Shown piece after piece: positions 32,620 through 44,245 of a DNA stretch of 64,000 nt. The stretch's first letter is position 1; every line of letters starts with the position of its first letter. The notes under the pieces are model-generated. The model was given only the letters and a program-made list of their open reading frames with translations. It made no database searches and was not told the DNA's origin. The DNA comes from Eutypa lata (Eukaryota > Ascomycota > Sordariomycetes > Xylariales > Diatrypaceae): assembly GCA_022661535.1 (NCBI GenBank), contig JAKULF010000011.1, forward strand, positions 434,001 through 498,000, in the 5' to 3' direction. The position numbers and the translations under genes are program-made.

Positions 32620-33381
32620 ATGCCTCGACCGTTCGACCATGAGCTCCGGAGCCACTTCGAATCCACAGAGGTGCCGAGGAAATCTCGGTGCCGGCACTGT
32701 TCATCGGAGATCCTCAACCACGCGGGCTCACTGAAGCGCCATCTCAACGACTTCTGCAAGGAGTATGTGGGGGACGGGCAATATCGCAACAACGAAGCAG
32801 CAGCAGCTGGTGTTCCTCGCAACTCACGATCGTCAATGGCCGCGACAGAGGCGACTTTCCGAGCTGGTGGCTATGGCAATAGCCACAGTGACCTCCATCT
32901 GCTCTCGAATGTAGCAGCTGCGTCATCGTCGTCGGCGACTGACCTACAGCAGCAGCAGCAGCAGCAGCAGCCACGGCCGCCGCGTAAGGCGCAGCAGCAG
33001 GCTCGCAAGCATCAGGCGACGCAGATCCGGGGCCTCGAGCAGCAGGTGCTGGGGCTGCAGACCGAGCTGCAGAGGGTGCGGCGGGAGAACGAGATCCTGC
33101 GGGGTCGCCAGGCCCACATCCAGCACGTGGTGGCTTCATGGACTGACTTCACGGGACCGGGCATCGGCTTTGGCGGCTCGGGTGACGTCGTCGGGATGGA
33201 GCAGCATGCTCGCAATGGCGGGGCACCTCCGATCCCTCCTTGGGGACCCAATAATAATAACAACAATAATCGTCCCGGAACGGCTGATGCACCAGGGGAT
33301 ATTGACAATGAGCGCGAGGGAGAGAATGGGACGGAGGATGGTGCGAATAGGTCGAGGAATAGCCCGCTCTTTACTCCTTGA
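32620..33381 (+). CDS. BED-type zinc-finger protein with coiled coil
   Basis: Single exon, 253 aa from ATG 32620. Residues 24-46 form a BED-like finger, C24-x2-C27-x13-H41-x4-C46 (CRHC...LKRHLNDFC). An Ala/Ser-rich segment, eight glutamines (110-117), a basic stretch and a leucine/arginine coiled coil (about 124-165, LEQQVLGLQTELQRVRREN) follow. A seven-residue Asn run lies near 210, then an acidic Glu/Asp tail. Domain order suggests a dimeric DNA-binding protein; BED fingers also occur in transposases, but no transposase core is present. The homopolymer runs are encoded by CAG and AAT/AAC triplet repeats. Confidence 0.75.
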   Translation: MPRPFDHELRSHFESTEVPRKSRCRHCSSEILNHAGSLKRHLNDFCKEYVGDGQYRNNEAAAAGVPRNSRSSMAATEATFRAGGYGNSHSDLHLLSNVAAASSSSATDLQQQQQQQQPRPPRKAQQQARKHQATQIRGLEQQVLGLQTELQRVRRENEILRGRQAHIQHVVASWTDFTGPGIGFGGSGDVVGMEQHARNGGAPPIPPWGPNNNNNNNRPGTADAPGDIDNEREGENGTEDGANRSRNSPLFTP

Positions 33382-33900
33382 CTACTCTGAGCAGGGGAAT
33401 TACTGTCGCAAGGTGGAATATACCGCCGGTTTCTGCTGCAATCGCTTCATAAGGCTGGATGACAGCTTGGGTCTCACTGGGGACCTTTCACTATGGTACT
33501 CTACTTTTATCGAGGGCGTCGATGTAACCTCGAAAGAGGATGAATTCCCCTGAGACATTCGGCGTTAGGAGATTTGTACTTATAATGTATTGTGTGCAGT
33601 GCTTGTCCGGAAATGCTGCTGCTTATTTGAAAGGGGGCTAGATCTGGAACAACGGCGAACTACGAGGACTTAATCCAAGTTACTATGTATCTTTGAGGCC
33701 GGAATGTGGGATGGGCACCGGCGGCGGGGAAAATATCTCCTCTGCGTCACTCTAGAGGGATACGACTGTACTTTACAACGACATTCATACACTTAATACA
33801 TATAGTCAGTGCATTGCAATTCTACCTAGTGAAGCACAGCAGGGTAGGTAGTGGAATTGTATAGGTATACTGACTATTAGGGGTCCTCCATACACATACA
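33382..33900. other. convergent intergenic region
   Basis: Tail-to-tail spacer between the BED gene and the GAL4-type regulator. Nothing else recognised. Confidence 0.45.
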
Positions 33901-36617
33901 CTATACACCCCTAAGGAATTCAAGCCAGGCGTCATCCCCCATAACCTCCTCCGCAGCCTCCAAAGCCGTCGCATTAGGCCACATCATGGGGAACACGTGA
34001 TTTATCTGCGTCTGGGGGCTCTCATCAATCGGGCCTAGGTTGACTTCATCAAGTGTCTGCTGCGGGTTATAGTCCAAACCTCCTCCTCCTCCTCCTCCTC
34101 CCATCTGTTCACCGTCGTGTAGATTACCAGGGTCAGGGCCAGGAGGGTCGGGCTCGGCATCTTTGGTTCCTACGTCGGCGGGTGCGCGGCGATTTGGCGG
34201 TTCCGGCGCTAAGAAAGAGGTTGTTGGCAGTGGTGGCAACAGTGCCGGCTGCTCTCCTCTCAGATACTGGCCGCATAGCTTTAAGATCACCTGGTAGCAG
34301 CGCATCGAGCTCGCGTTGGCGGGCGCCAGTGCCTGTATTGTCTGGAGCGTCGTAGAGATCTGCAGGCACCAGCTCGTCGCCTCGGTGGCGTCTGGGCGGT
34401 TCCGTAGACATATACATGGAATAAGAGCGGCTTGAAAGAGAAAATATCTATGTATGGAAGTATTTAGAAAGCCTGTAAATCTGAAAGGGACAAGTATGTA
34501 TCCATGCATGCATGCATGGTAGCGAATTGAATTGAAGTGGCCGCACGCCGAAGACTGGAGGAGACTGATTACTTACAATGCGTACCAAGCAGCTAAGCGG
34601 TTATGCTCATACTTAGACCAGTATTGGCTGATGAGGTTAATGGTGATCCTCGCATCTTCAAGACAGCGATCATACGCTTCCATGCTGGCGGCGGAATCCT
34701 CGTCGCGCCCATCTCTGGCATTGAGGGCGGTACGAATCACGAATGGCCGATACATGATAATGCGTAGGTTTCGGTACCGCCACTGCATGACGGCATGCGC
34801 GAAGGCATATGTGGGGGGTACGGTGCTGTGTTCGGAGAAATATGGAGGGAGACTGGCCAGCCACGGCTGGATCATGCTAGCGTCCAGCTCGAGCAGCTCT
34901 TCTGCTGCTGGGAAGGGCTTGGATATCACTCTCGAATAAATCCTATGCGTTGCCGTGTGGAACCGAGCCTGGGTACTGACTGCTGTGTATGGTGTAATGG
35001 CGGCGTTCTCTTGCGGGTAGGACTTAGAGTTCGCCGTCAGTTCCTGGCAATATACGTTAGCAGAGTGAGCCTCGAGGGGGGGATGGAAGCTAATGGGTGC
35101 TCTAAGCTACTTATTAAATACATACCCGATCTGTTACATTCAAGGGAAAGGAAACCTCAACGCCGTCGTACGGCCAGACCATGGGCCTACTGAAGGTGAT
35201 GGTTGCGCCGACGTCAAAAACGCACAATGACCACCATACGCGGCGGCGAATTTCCATATTTAATGGCGATATATTCCAACCCGGGAACTCTTTATGTAGT
35301 CCCAGGCCGATCGCCATTCTTACTGCAAGCCCTAAGTAGTTATACCCGGAGTTGGGCTTATCTCGCTTTTGCTGTAAATTCGATATCAAGGTTAGACCCT
35401 GGACTAGGGTGAGATTTCCCACCTCGAGGAAGTCGAACGATAGCATGGATTTCGCGTGCTCGAACAACCGAAGATCCAGGTCCCCGACTACTGTTGCCGA
35501 ACTGTAGACTCCAATCGCGGCGACGACGTAGGCTAGGACGGGCCAGCTCCGCCCGTGCGGTTGGGGGATGACCTCGGAGTATTGTGCCCTGAAAGTAGGT
35601 TCGTGCAGGATAGGATAACTGAGATGGTACCGTTTGAAGTAAGCATCAATCATAGCATCTGCGATGTGACGATTGATATCAGGCTGGGCTAAAAGAGACG
35701 GAAGTCTTCTAGGCTGTGACTGTGAATGTGATCTATGCGGTGTCGTGTGCCTTGCGTTCGGCTCGAGGATGCGTAAAAGAGCCGCACCAGAGGCGACGCC
35801 GAGGTAGCCAGCTTCGTTGTCATCGACTGCCAGCGACGCCATGCCGTCTTTGATTTGATCCTCTTCCACCGCTTCGGCTTCAACGCCGAATCCAGGTGAT
35901 TGGTGATTGACCGGGTCCAGCTCATCCCACTCGAAGTCGTCCTGCGGGGGCTTTTCAAGTAGTCCAGTGGAAGCCTTAGATGAACTCGTCTCAGTAGAAT
36001 AAGATGCCTGAGCTCTGCCATTTTGAAATTGAAACATAGAAGGCTCAAAACGGCCGACTTGCCCTTCAGGACCCAGTGCGGTATCCCGAACGGCCGTAGT
36101 AGGAGCATTTGTATCCCCTTCAAGAGGCTTCGGGCTAGGTGGTGTTTGCTGATTCACTAAGTCTTCACCTAGCCTATTCTGTTCGCTAATCTGGACAGAC
36201 GTGTCTTGTTCCCCTAGAGATGGCACATATGGGAGTGGCTGGTCCATCGCAGAGCCAGAGTCTCCATGACCGCTCCTTCTCAATCTTTTAATGAACGCCT
36301 CAGCCCTTTCGAGTCTTTCCTCCACTTCGGTCAAGTGTCTGCATATCGATCAGAGCCGTGTTCTTGACTTTAGATGCAGAGGTACGTCCTCTACAAGGAT
36401 AGGGGTCTGTGGGAGAGTTATCTCCTTACCTTCGAGTCAATGGCGTCCTAGAGTGTTTCTCATACAGACAGTGGCGCCTATACTTCGTACAAGGTCCACA
36501 AGCCGGTATCACCTTGTCACAGCGCGCCTTTCTCCTATAGCATTCTTTGCAGGATTGCCTGGCGGCTCCTAAGGACATGCTGCCTCCTAGTTCCTCCCCT
36601 CCTGAGAAGGAGGTCAT
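33901..36617 (-). CDS. GAL4/LAC9-type Zn2Cys6 transcription factor
   Basis: Four exons: 36617-36430, 36338-35126, 35043-34577, 34447-33901; 804 aa from ATG 36617 (the frame extends upstream only to GTG). The zinc cluster (CKEC...CDKVIPACGPC...C) is followed across intron 1 by TPLTRRHLTEVEERLERAE, the same linker/dimerisation arrangement as in yeast Gal4 and Kluyveromyces Lac9. Fungal_trans region: HIADAMIDAYFKRYHLSYPILHEPTF, AVRMAIGLGLHKE, RRRVWWSLCVFD. The C-terminus has a Pro-rich stretch, eight glycines and an acidic end, fitting an activation domain. Nuclear; predicted sites CGG-N11-CCG-like. The LAC12-like transporter lies directly upstream in the chromosome (37265-38945), so control of the neighbouring sugar genes is a reasonable inference. 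Confidence 0.85.
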
Positions 36618-37264
36618 GGTGAGCGATAGATTGGCGCTTGGCGCTACAACGCTTAGCTCAGTCACATTTGTTTTCAGAACCGGCCCAACCCGGGGACCGA
36701 ATTGAAGAATACAACCTGCCTATATTGAAGTAGAACCAGTTGCACAGCTTAAGCATTGTGAAGATGTTGTAAACGACGCCACATGATCTCGTGACGATCA
36801 ATGTGGTTAGGTAAGAGCTTAATGCTATGTGGGGACACAACAATCCGTCGTCATCAGGTGACGAGCCAGAATTTCCCCAAGTTAAGCTTGACTGCTTGAA
36901 AGCCAACAGTGGATCATTGTTCTAAGATGGACTAACTAGTATGGTTATAGGTTGTTGGAGAATCTATTTTCTGACGGCGTCTAAGCTAATTCAGGAGATC
37001 GTCCACGTCAATCCATGAACAAGTGTTGGCCGACACCGCAACGGATTTAGAAATAATTACAAAGAGTTAGTTCACTAGTATATTATATACTTAAAGTATG
37101 GTAATTTACATACGCGCTCAGGTAACTATATCCAACACTATTCCCGACAGGCTAACATAAAGAGCTTTTAGAAGCATAGGTTGCTGAATTGAAGATATAT
37201 AAATCCTGAAATTGGAGTATACAAGGAAAGGGGGGAGGGGGGAGCCATTTAGTGTCAATGCACG
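36618..37264. other. intergenic region upstream of the GAL4-type regulator
   Basis: Promoter of the regulator and 3' flank of the transporter. AT-rich, no supportable gene. Confidence 0.45.
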
Positions 37265-38945
37265 TTATACCCTGTCCAAATGAGTTGCGACCGGCACGTT
37301 TTTGGACTCGAGAACATCTCTCTCCCCCTCATCGGTCTTGATGGGGACCGTAGCGGCGCTTGGGCCGTCGAAGATCACAGCAATCTCTTCCAGGCTGTGT
37401 CCCTTCGTCTCCGGGAACAGCACAATCACAATAACCAAGAAAACGGCAAGCAAACAACAGAAGACGATGTAATACTTCCAGCCAATATTTTCCATGCCAA
37501 TGGGATTGCAGAAAGCCGCTATCACCAGCGAGCTATAAATTGCGAAAAGCTCGACCGCAATGCCCTTGGAGCGGATCGTATAAGGGAAGATTTCGGTCGG
37601 GTATCCAAATAGTAGAGGAGTCCATGCGATGTCGTAGTGGAAGTAGTACGTGAACAGACAAACGACAACGACGATTCCAGCCGATTTAGAGCCGGTGTTC
37701 GAAACGACAGCCGAGCAAGCTGTCCAGACGATGTATGAGACGAGCATTCCAACGCTGCTCCAGATGAACAAGGTACGACGTCCCAGGCGATCTACCAGGA
37801 ATGCAGCCGAAAGGGCGGCTCCAAAGTTGAATAGCTGGAGCAGGCCGTTGATCAAAGTCTGGTCGGAGGATGCCGTAATTCCAATGGTATTCAAAACGAG
37901 GGTGAGATAATACGACACGATTCCGATACCGTTCCATTGGGCAAAGGCACCGACGCAGATGGCAATGAGCGTCCGCTTCCGGTTCCCAGGGGTCGCTACC
38001 AGGGATTTCCATCCGGTCTGTTTGGCCTCTTTCTCCATCTGAATGGACTGGATTATTTCCGACACCTCACGGGCAACCAGTGGTGTATGAGCTTCGCCTT
38101 CGATCACCTGGTCTGAGTGATAACGGGCTAGGATAGCCGCGGCTTGTGGCGCCCGGTCTCTCGCAACCAGCCAACGGGGCGACTCTGGAACCCACCAGAC
38201 GAACATGAGCTGAACTATTGGGAAACCCGCTTGAAGAATCGATGGGATCCGCCAAGACCATTCTCCCTCGTACTCCTGCGTGCCGTATGTCGTCCAAGAG
38301 GCTAGGATCGCACCTGTGTACAACAACCAACGATTAGTGTCTATTGCCATATTCCTACTCAATTCTTTGTGCTTACCAAGATAGTACAGTGTCCAGAAGG
38401 CCGAAGTAAATTTCCCTCGGTGAGTCGGGTATGCCAATTCAGCGATGAGCATTGGGCTAGGCTGTACCACAAACATGCCTCCGAAGCCAACGACCAATCG
38501 AGAGATGACAAACATAGGCAGGTTTATGGAGGCCGCTTGTATAATCGTCGCAATAATGATGATGACAATACCAGATGTCAGGACCGGTTTCCGTCCGAAA
38601 CGATCTGCCAAGTCGCCGACAATGGGAATGGCAAGCAAGGAACCGATCGACTGTGCGGCGTTCACGGCTCCCAACTTTACACCGTCGGGATGCCCGAAGT
38701 ATTCACGCCATTGTTCGAGGGACTGTAAACCGTTCATCAATGATCCTTGTGATATGTTAGCTAATGGGGCTTCCTAGTTCAAGACACATAAACAGCATAC
38801 CGTCGTAGCCGGAAACCGAAGACGAAAGAAGGGGTATGAGAAGTATCAGGTTTAGTCGAAGTAGATGTGATTGTTGAAACCAATATTTGCTGGTTTGAGG
38901 CAGCACCTGAGCCAAGGCTTCCCCGACAATCTGTGAATCTTTCAT
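37265..38945 (-). CDS. MFS sugar transporter, lactose-permease (LAC12)-like
   Basis: Three exons: 38945-38801, 38745-38377, 38313-37265; 520 aa from ATG 38945. Junctions restore SSSVSGYDG-SLMNGLQSLEQW and TLYYLG-AILASWTTYG. Features: helix 1 with LLSSSVSGYDG, DLADRFGRKPVL, PESPRWLVARDRAPQAAAIL, QWNGIGIVSYYL in helix 7, DRLGRRTLF, and PETKGHSLEEI after the last helix. The N-terminal GYDG-MNGLQ arrangement is shared with fungal lactose/hexose/glycerol-type permeases of the Lac12 group. Substrate probably a disaccharide, hexose or polyol. Its promoter holds three CreA-like sites 160-215 bp upstream. Next to the GAL4/LAC9-type regulator. Confidence 0.9.
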
Positions 38946-39814
38946 CTTTTTCAACAATGACTGGAATAGCACATTAGATTATTGAGCGTCTTACCTATCG
39001 GTCATATTCAAACAGGAGGGATCAGCGATTATCTATATATCGAACGTTGGGGAGGCATGGCGTGAGACTTGCCGAAGAGAGAACGAAATACCCACCCCAT
39101 CCATCCCCCCAGGTTTCTCCCCCGGGTTTTTCCCATGGTATAGGTATAAACCCCGTGGGGCGCATAGAACTAAAATCACGAGACAAGGATCCAATGACGT
39201 ATGAATGCTGGTAAAGTGAGACGAAGTAGTCTTAGATCGTCTCTTCCAAGCGCGAGTCCGGAGTAAACTAAGATGTGGATACTTCAAAAATCCCTGGCCA
39301 TCGGACGTCTGTCACCCTGTGGGGCGCTTGATCCTTTATTCAGCCCCTTTTTACCTATGTTAACCTCGCTAGAAAACATAACGGACTGTCCAAGTTGGTT
39401 GTTAAAGCCTAAAAAACCTCGTTCTTGTGTCATGGATAAACTAGCAAGACTGTCGGGGTTGTGGCATGGCCTAATGTAGAAACGAACCACCAGGCATGCT
39501 CATGAAGGCCATTGGTGTAAGAGTAACGGGGTTGTTTGTATAGATGGTCTATGTAAGTCAAAGAGTATCATTCTGTTTAGTTGCGAATTCTGCCTATAAA
39601 CTCTGTGTGTTGTGTTTTACTTGTTCGTCTTCATTCTACCTCCTATTTCTTCTCCGCTATATTAAGCCTTAAGACTAGGCTAGTCTCAAACTCACGGCCT
39701 CCTGTCCCTATCTCATGATCTCCGATGAAAATGGGCTAGGCAAAGCAATAATAATACTCGCTCGAACATCGTCATAAGATATTTCTTGCGAATTGACTCT
39801 ATGCGCGTAAGCGT
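38946..39814 (-). promoter_or_regulatory. transporter promoter region with CreA-like sites
   Basis: Contains three SYGGRG matches in 54 bp (39107-39112, 39120-39125, 39155-39160) upstream of the LAC12-like transporter. The remainder (to 39814) is the 3' flank of the next SDR and has only short frames. Confidence 0.5.
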
Positions 39815-40783
39815 CTATCTAGCCGTGTAGCCTCCATCAACAACGAAGTCCGCGCCAGTAGTATAAGAACTTGCGTCGCTAGCAAGATACAGGTAGATGC
39901 CTTTTAGCTCCCTAGGGTCGGCATCCCTTCTGAGCGGAGTCAAGCTAAACCACTCCTCCTTCATTTCGAATGGGCAGTCTCCTGATATTATGGTATCGAT
40001 ATATCCCGGGGACACAGAGTTGACCCGTCCACCCCACTTAGCCCATTCTACCGATAGGGACTTTGCTAGATGGATCTATCATTGCGGCGACGAATTAGTA
40101 GCTGATCTAGAATGACGGCTGGGGGAAAAAAAATAGATACTCACCACTCCAGCCTTGCAGGCGTTGTAGCAAGTCTGTTCCTGGGGGACATTTGCCGCAT
40201 GCCCGCTCATGGATGCAGTTGCAATGCCGACACCGCGTCCCTGTTTCCGGAACACCAGGCCAGCAGCGCGGAGACAATAGTACGCGCCGTCGAAGTCGAT
40301 AGCGCGAACGTTGTTCCAATCCTCGACACGGTCGTCCAGACCCCCAGCCTTGGAGGGAATGCCGGCATTGGCAATCATCACGTCAAGGCGGCCGAAATCC
40401 GCGACGACCTTCGCCACCGCGGCCTCGACAGCATTGTAATCCCGGACATCCACTTGATAGGTGAGGGTTTTGACACCGAAGTCTTTACTGATGGTATCGG
40501 CCAAGGCTGTTGCCTTCTTCGAGGTGTTGTACCAAAGCGCTAACTACATGTGCACAAGGTGTTAAATATAATACCATAGCTTGTAGTGTGGTTAGATGGG
40601 CTGATGGGACTAGGGGTCACGAACGTTAGCGCCAGCCTCTGCTAGACCTCTTGCCACCTCGTAGCCAATGCCCCCTGCACCACCGGTGATGATGACAGTT
40701 CGCCCATCAAGACGAAACTGCTTGAATACACTGTCCTCAACAGGTGGGTTGGGAGCTCTGATAGATTGCTTGTTAGATCCCAT
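39815..40783 (-). CDS. short-chain dehydrogenase, polyol/ketose reductase type
   Basis: Three exons: 40783-40625, 40543-40145, 40075-39815; 272 aa, all joins in phase 0. Cofactor loop ITGGAGGIG, then [11 protein letters not shown] (the residue after the second strand favours NADPH), VDVRD, IANAG, Ser in ATASMSG and YNACKAGV (Tyr-x3-Lys), then SPGYIDT and the C-terminal VVDGGYT. This is the pattern of fungal sorbose/xylulose/mannitol-type SDRs. Expected reaction: NAD(P)-dependent interconversion of a ketose and a sugar alcohol. Exon 1 was placed from ATG 40783 because it supplies the cofactor loop missing from the long open frame. Confidence 0.87.
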
Positions 40784-43043
40784 TGTGTGTTTTAGATGTT
40801 TTTAGAAACGTGAAGTTCCTCGGATTCATTCATCGGTGTCGAAAATGGTTCCTGATATACAAATTAAGTCATCCGAATCATTTAAAGTCTAGTCTCGGGG
40901 ATGTTCAGCTAGATCACACCCTGGTCCGGCCAGCTACTATGCTATGGGGCCGAGATGTGAGCCTCGGACGCCTGTGACCCTCCGTTCCTGCCTCATTGCC
41001 AAGTTAAACGATACACTAAAATTGTTTAGATCCGAATAGCACTTGTTTATTCAATAGGAGTTGATTCCATAGTAGAGAGTAAAAGACTATGATGGTTCCG
41101 ATTACAAGATCGCACCCTAGGACTATAACAACTATTTGATCTGAGGGAATTTCTCTAAGACGTAGATTCCCTAGTCAGTTGGGACCGTCTCCATAGTCGC
41201 GATGTCGAATTAGAATCATGCCGTCAATATAGACATCCAATGAGAGACCGACATTTTTTGGTCTATTGACCTATTGGGGGATTCCGTGCTTCGTTGAATC
41301 ACCCAGGTAGGCGTAGAAACGGCCAGTGCTACCAGAATGCGAAACACTAATGGAGAGTGTCGTCGCCTATTGTAAGTCATTATTCCTTAACTTACCCTCG
41401 CTAAATTCATTTAATCACATATTAAAGGACTTCCAGATGTTCCCGACATCTGGACATTCGTTAGGTAGCTTTGTTCATCGTGGGTGAGAAAGGGGTCGGT
41501 AGGGGATCAAGGAGGTATCAAAGTCTTCCCAGGATTAGTAATTTATCAATAATTGACACATCTGCGACGATGCCTACATTCATCTTAAAGCTTGGTAGTC
41601 GGTAAGAACTAAACTAGAACTAGAAAGGGAGCAAGACACTCAAGGGTGCAAGATATTACCAAGAAGTTAGACCTAGCTAAAGGTTATCCTAGCAAACTAG
41701 TTATCGATGACAATTCTCTGAAGCGATGCAAGTCACACGTAGCTACATGCTTAGATCCCATCACTAGAGCTACATTGTCGTCGGTAGGCTTAGTATCGTA
41801 CAAAAGACCAGGTCATATAGCATCTTACGGCCGAATGTCGTATGATTAAGGTATGCATTCAGTAGTTTACACTATTAGATTTAGACGCAAATGTTGGCGG
41901 TATCGAAGGGTCAAGTGGGTGTGAAGAAATTTAGTGTTATGAGCCAAGTGTGGTTGTTATGATGAACTAAAAACTGGCTAATGAAATAGATGTAATGTGT
42001 GGTTATAATTTACGGGATTCGTTACCTAGAGCTTTGGTGTGATTTCACCATTCGAATGGGTATATCGGTAGGAAACCCTACTTTTATATACACGTTGCTC
42101 GGCATAGAATGGCCTATGCAAATTGATATTATAGGCTCATTACTTCCGGGTCAAATTTCTGTGTAGGAGCCCAGCAAATATCTATTGCTGACATCGGGAA
42201 TGATACCGCTCTGTATATTGAGGTATATATGGCTGCTATGTATCTAGTATGTGTATGGCTACCCGAAAGTGTGGTCGGTTATTCAATTCAGAAATGCAGC
42301 ATTCGCGATTATTACCCTGATCGTAGAGGTGGTGACAGCTGATTACTCGGTTTGTAACAAGAATCAGTACAAAGTACCTAGGTAGTACCGAGCACACCTA
42401 GCACGCAGATAAGGTCAAATAAAAACATAAGTTCTCACCTGTGGGAAACAGCGCTGGTTTGGGCGGATGGCGGAGTGGTGCGTGGTATCACTTTCGTTTG
42501 ACGCAGCTGACAGCGTTCGATTCCCACTGAGAACAAACCAAAACAAACAAAAAAGCCACACATAAAAAAAATACACAAAAAAATCTTCGGGTTTTTCTGG
42601 GTATTGCCTTAACGTGGCTCGATTGGTACAACCTTCTAGAAAAGGTATTGCATCGGCGTTAAGTGGTACAACCTTGTTTTTTTGCTCTTTCATGTTCTGC
42701 AGTCATGAAGGTATCTGCAGAACATGCCTACATAGCTCTGCCACTCTACATGCCACCTGATACGACTTTCTAAAGAATAAACAACGCTATTCCCATATTT
42801 TAAAGCTATGCCACAGACGGTCGTCACGGTCCCTGCTACCTACCAAATTTTGTGTCGTGGTGAATGCTGGGCAACTCCCCCATAGAAATGCTTAATTGCA
42901 CGGATTACGTGACACTATGTATGACATTTCTATTCCGCTTCGCATGCCGTATTCAAGTATAGGAAATGAACGATCTGGCTTCAGTAAATATCTTAATTTG
43001 CAATCCTGGTTTCCTGGACACGTTTAACTTGATAGGCGTGTTA
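40784..43043. other. intergenic region
   Basis: 2.3 kb without a supportable protein gene; AT-rich, short frames only. Contains the tRNA-like element listed at 42461-42590. Confidence 0.45.
42461..42590 (+). other. tRNA-like pol III promoter element, possible SINE or tRNA pseudogene
   Basis: A-box match TGGCGGAGTGG (42468-42478) and B-box match GTTCGATTC (42515-42523). The distance between them is 46 nt, close to the 44 nt of a standard tRNA gene. The flanking acceptor and T-stems do not pair well, so it is not an intact tRNA. It is followed by an A-rich tail (about 42535-42590), as in tRNA-derived SINEs. Also, GTTCTCA at 42431 is complementary to TGAGAAC at 42528-42534. Confidence 0.35.
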
Positions 43044-43754
43044 CTAACTCTCTATGCTCTCAATCAAAACATCCTGCCTTCCCAGACTATGTTGCATAAC
43101 GTAGCGACCATTCGGAATGTCATTGTAGTCAGTCCTCGCTAGAGCCAGCTCCATTGTGAGCTCAATCCCAGCGACCAGGTGTCTAGCAGCCACCCTCTTC
43201 CGCGCCAGACTCTCGTCCACATTGACCAGCCATCGCTCGTCTACAATGTCCGCGATCTCGGACCACAGACCCTCATTGCATAGCACATAGTTCCCTTCGA
43301 TCAGGCAGACTCGGACGTCGCGGTCGACAGCCAGCCCGTCCGCCACCGGATCCTTGACTGCATGGTCGAACGTAGGCACGACGACGGCTTCTTCGGAGCC
43401 GGCGCTGGTCCTCAGCTTCCGGACCATCTCCACCGCTGCCTTGGCGTCGAACGTCCACGGGGCACCCCTTCGGGCTAGCGCTTCCGTGGCGTTTGGAAGC
43501 ATGCGAAGCGCTGCTAAGGGTAAGTGAAAACCGTCGACCGAGATGACGACGGTCTTCGGTGGGTCCGGTTGGTTTGCGAGGGCAAGGGCGACGTTGGCCG
43601 CTATGGTGGTCTTGCCGGATCCAGGTGGTCCGGCTAAGGCAATGAGAATCCGTTGAGGATCCGGAATAGCTTCCGGGGACGGCTTCTTGTCGCCTTGCTT
43701 CTGCTGGCTGAGATTGACGATGCGCTCCGCTAGCGCCTTATATGTGGATTCCAT
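43044..43754 (-). CDS. P-loop kinase of the uridine kinase/pantothenate kinase-like (FrcK/YFH7) group
   Basis: Single exon, 236 aa from ATG 43754 (upstream only a TTG). Walker A AGPPGSGKTT at residues 41-50; VVISVDGFHLP is the substrate-site motif typical of this kinase group; FDAKAAVE, VVVPTFDHAVKDP and VCLIEGNYVL follow in the usual order, and the C-terminal RVAARHL likely forms the lid. Family members phosphorylate nucleosides, pantothenate or sugars such as fructose. Its position, divergent from xylitol/sorbitol dehydrogenase, makes sugar phosphorylation downstream of the dehydrogenase attractive (inference). Cytosolic. Confidence 0.83.
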   Translation of the reverse strand: MESTYKALAERIVNLSQQKQGDKKPSPEAIPDPQRILIALAGPPGSGKTTIAANVALALANQPDPPKTVVISVDGFHLPLAALRMLPNATEALARRGAPWTFDAKAAVEMVRKLRTSAGSEEAVVVPTFDHAVKDPVADGLAVDRDVRVCLIEGNYVLCNEGLWSEIADIVDERWLVNVDESLARKRVAARHLVAGIELTMELALARTDYNDIPNGRYVMQHSLGRQDVLIESIES

Positions 43755-44245
43755 TGTTGGCTCCAAAAAAGGGGGAATAAAGGACGTCTATTGTTGTTAT
43801 CCGTTGCAAGACTAATACATCTCCTAAAGCTTTCGTGAACAGTCCTATTTATCACTGCTACCTACTAAGCCTCTCCCTATAAACCCCGAAGGGATCCCGG
43901 ACAAGAAGAAAGGTACGCCCGGATTGGCTCTGCGTCAGTGGGGACATCGCACATATTCAAGGGCTTGGCACTCCGATCGGAACCGGACTACGGCGGCCTG
44001 TCGACCCCAACTAAGCTCATAATTAGATGTTGCATCTCAACTCCACGTGGGGCACCTAGTGATCCATTAAGGGATTCTCTGAGTTGCTGATCTTGGGGGG
44101 ACATTTATACGTTCTGCTAACCACCCCGGAGCTATCCCCGCAGCTAGCCAAGTAATTAATGTTCAGCCCCGACCACGTTCACGGGACTTCCTAACAATCA
44201 ATCAACACTTTTACGACGCCTCCGAATTTTGATTATAACGTCAAG
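43755..44245. promoter_or_regulatory. divergent promoter, kinase / polyol dehydrogenase
   Basis: 491 bp between the two start codons. SYGGRG (CreA-like) matches at 43938-43943, 44041-44046, 44047-44052, 44124-44129 and 44136-44141. A perfect palindrome CCGATCGG (43973-43980) overlaps CGGAACCG (43978-43985), giving both everted and inverted zinc-cluster triplets. Shared control of both genes is likely. Confidence 0.5.
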
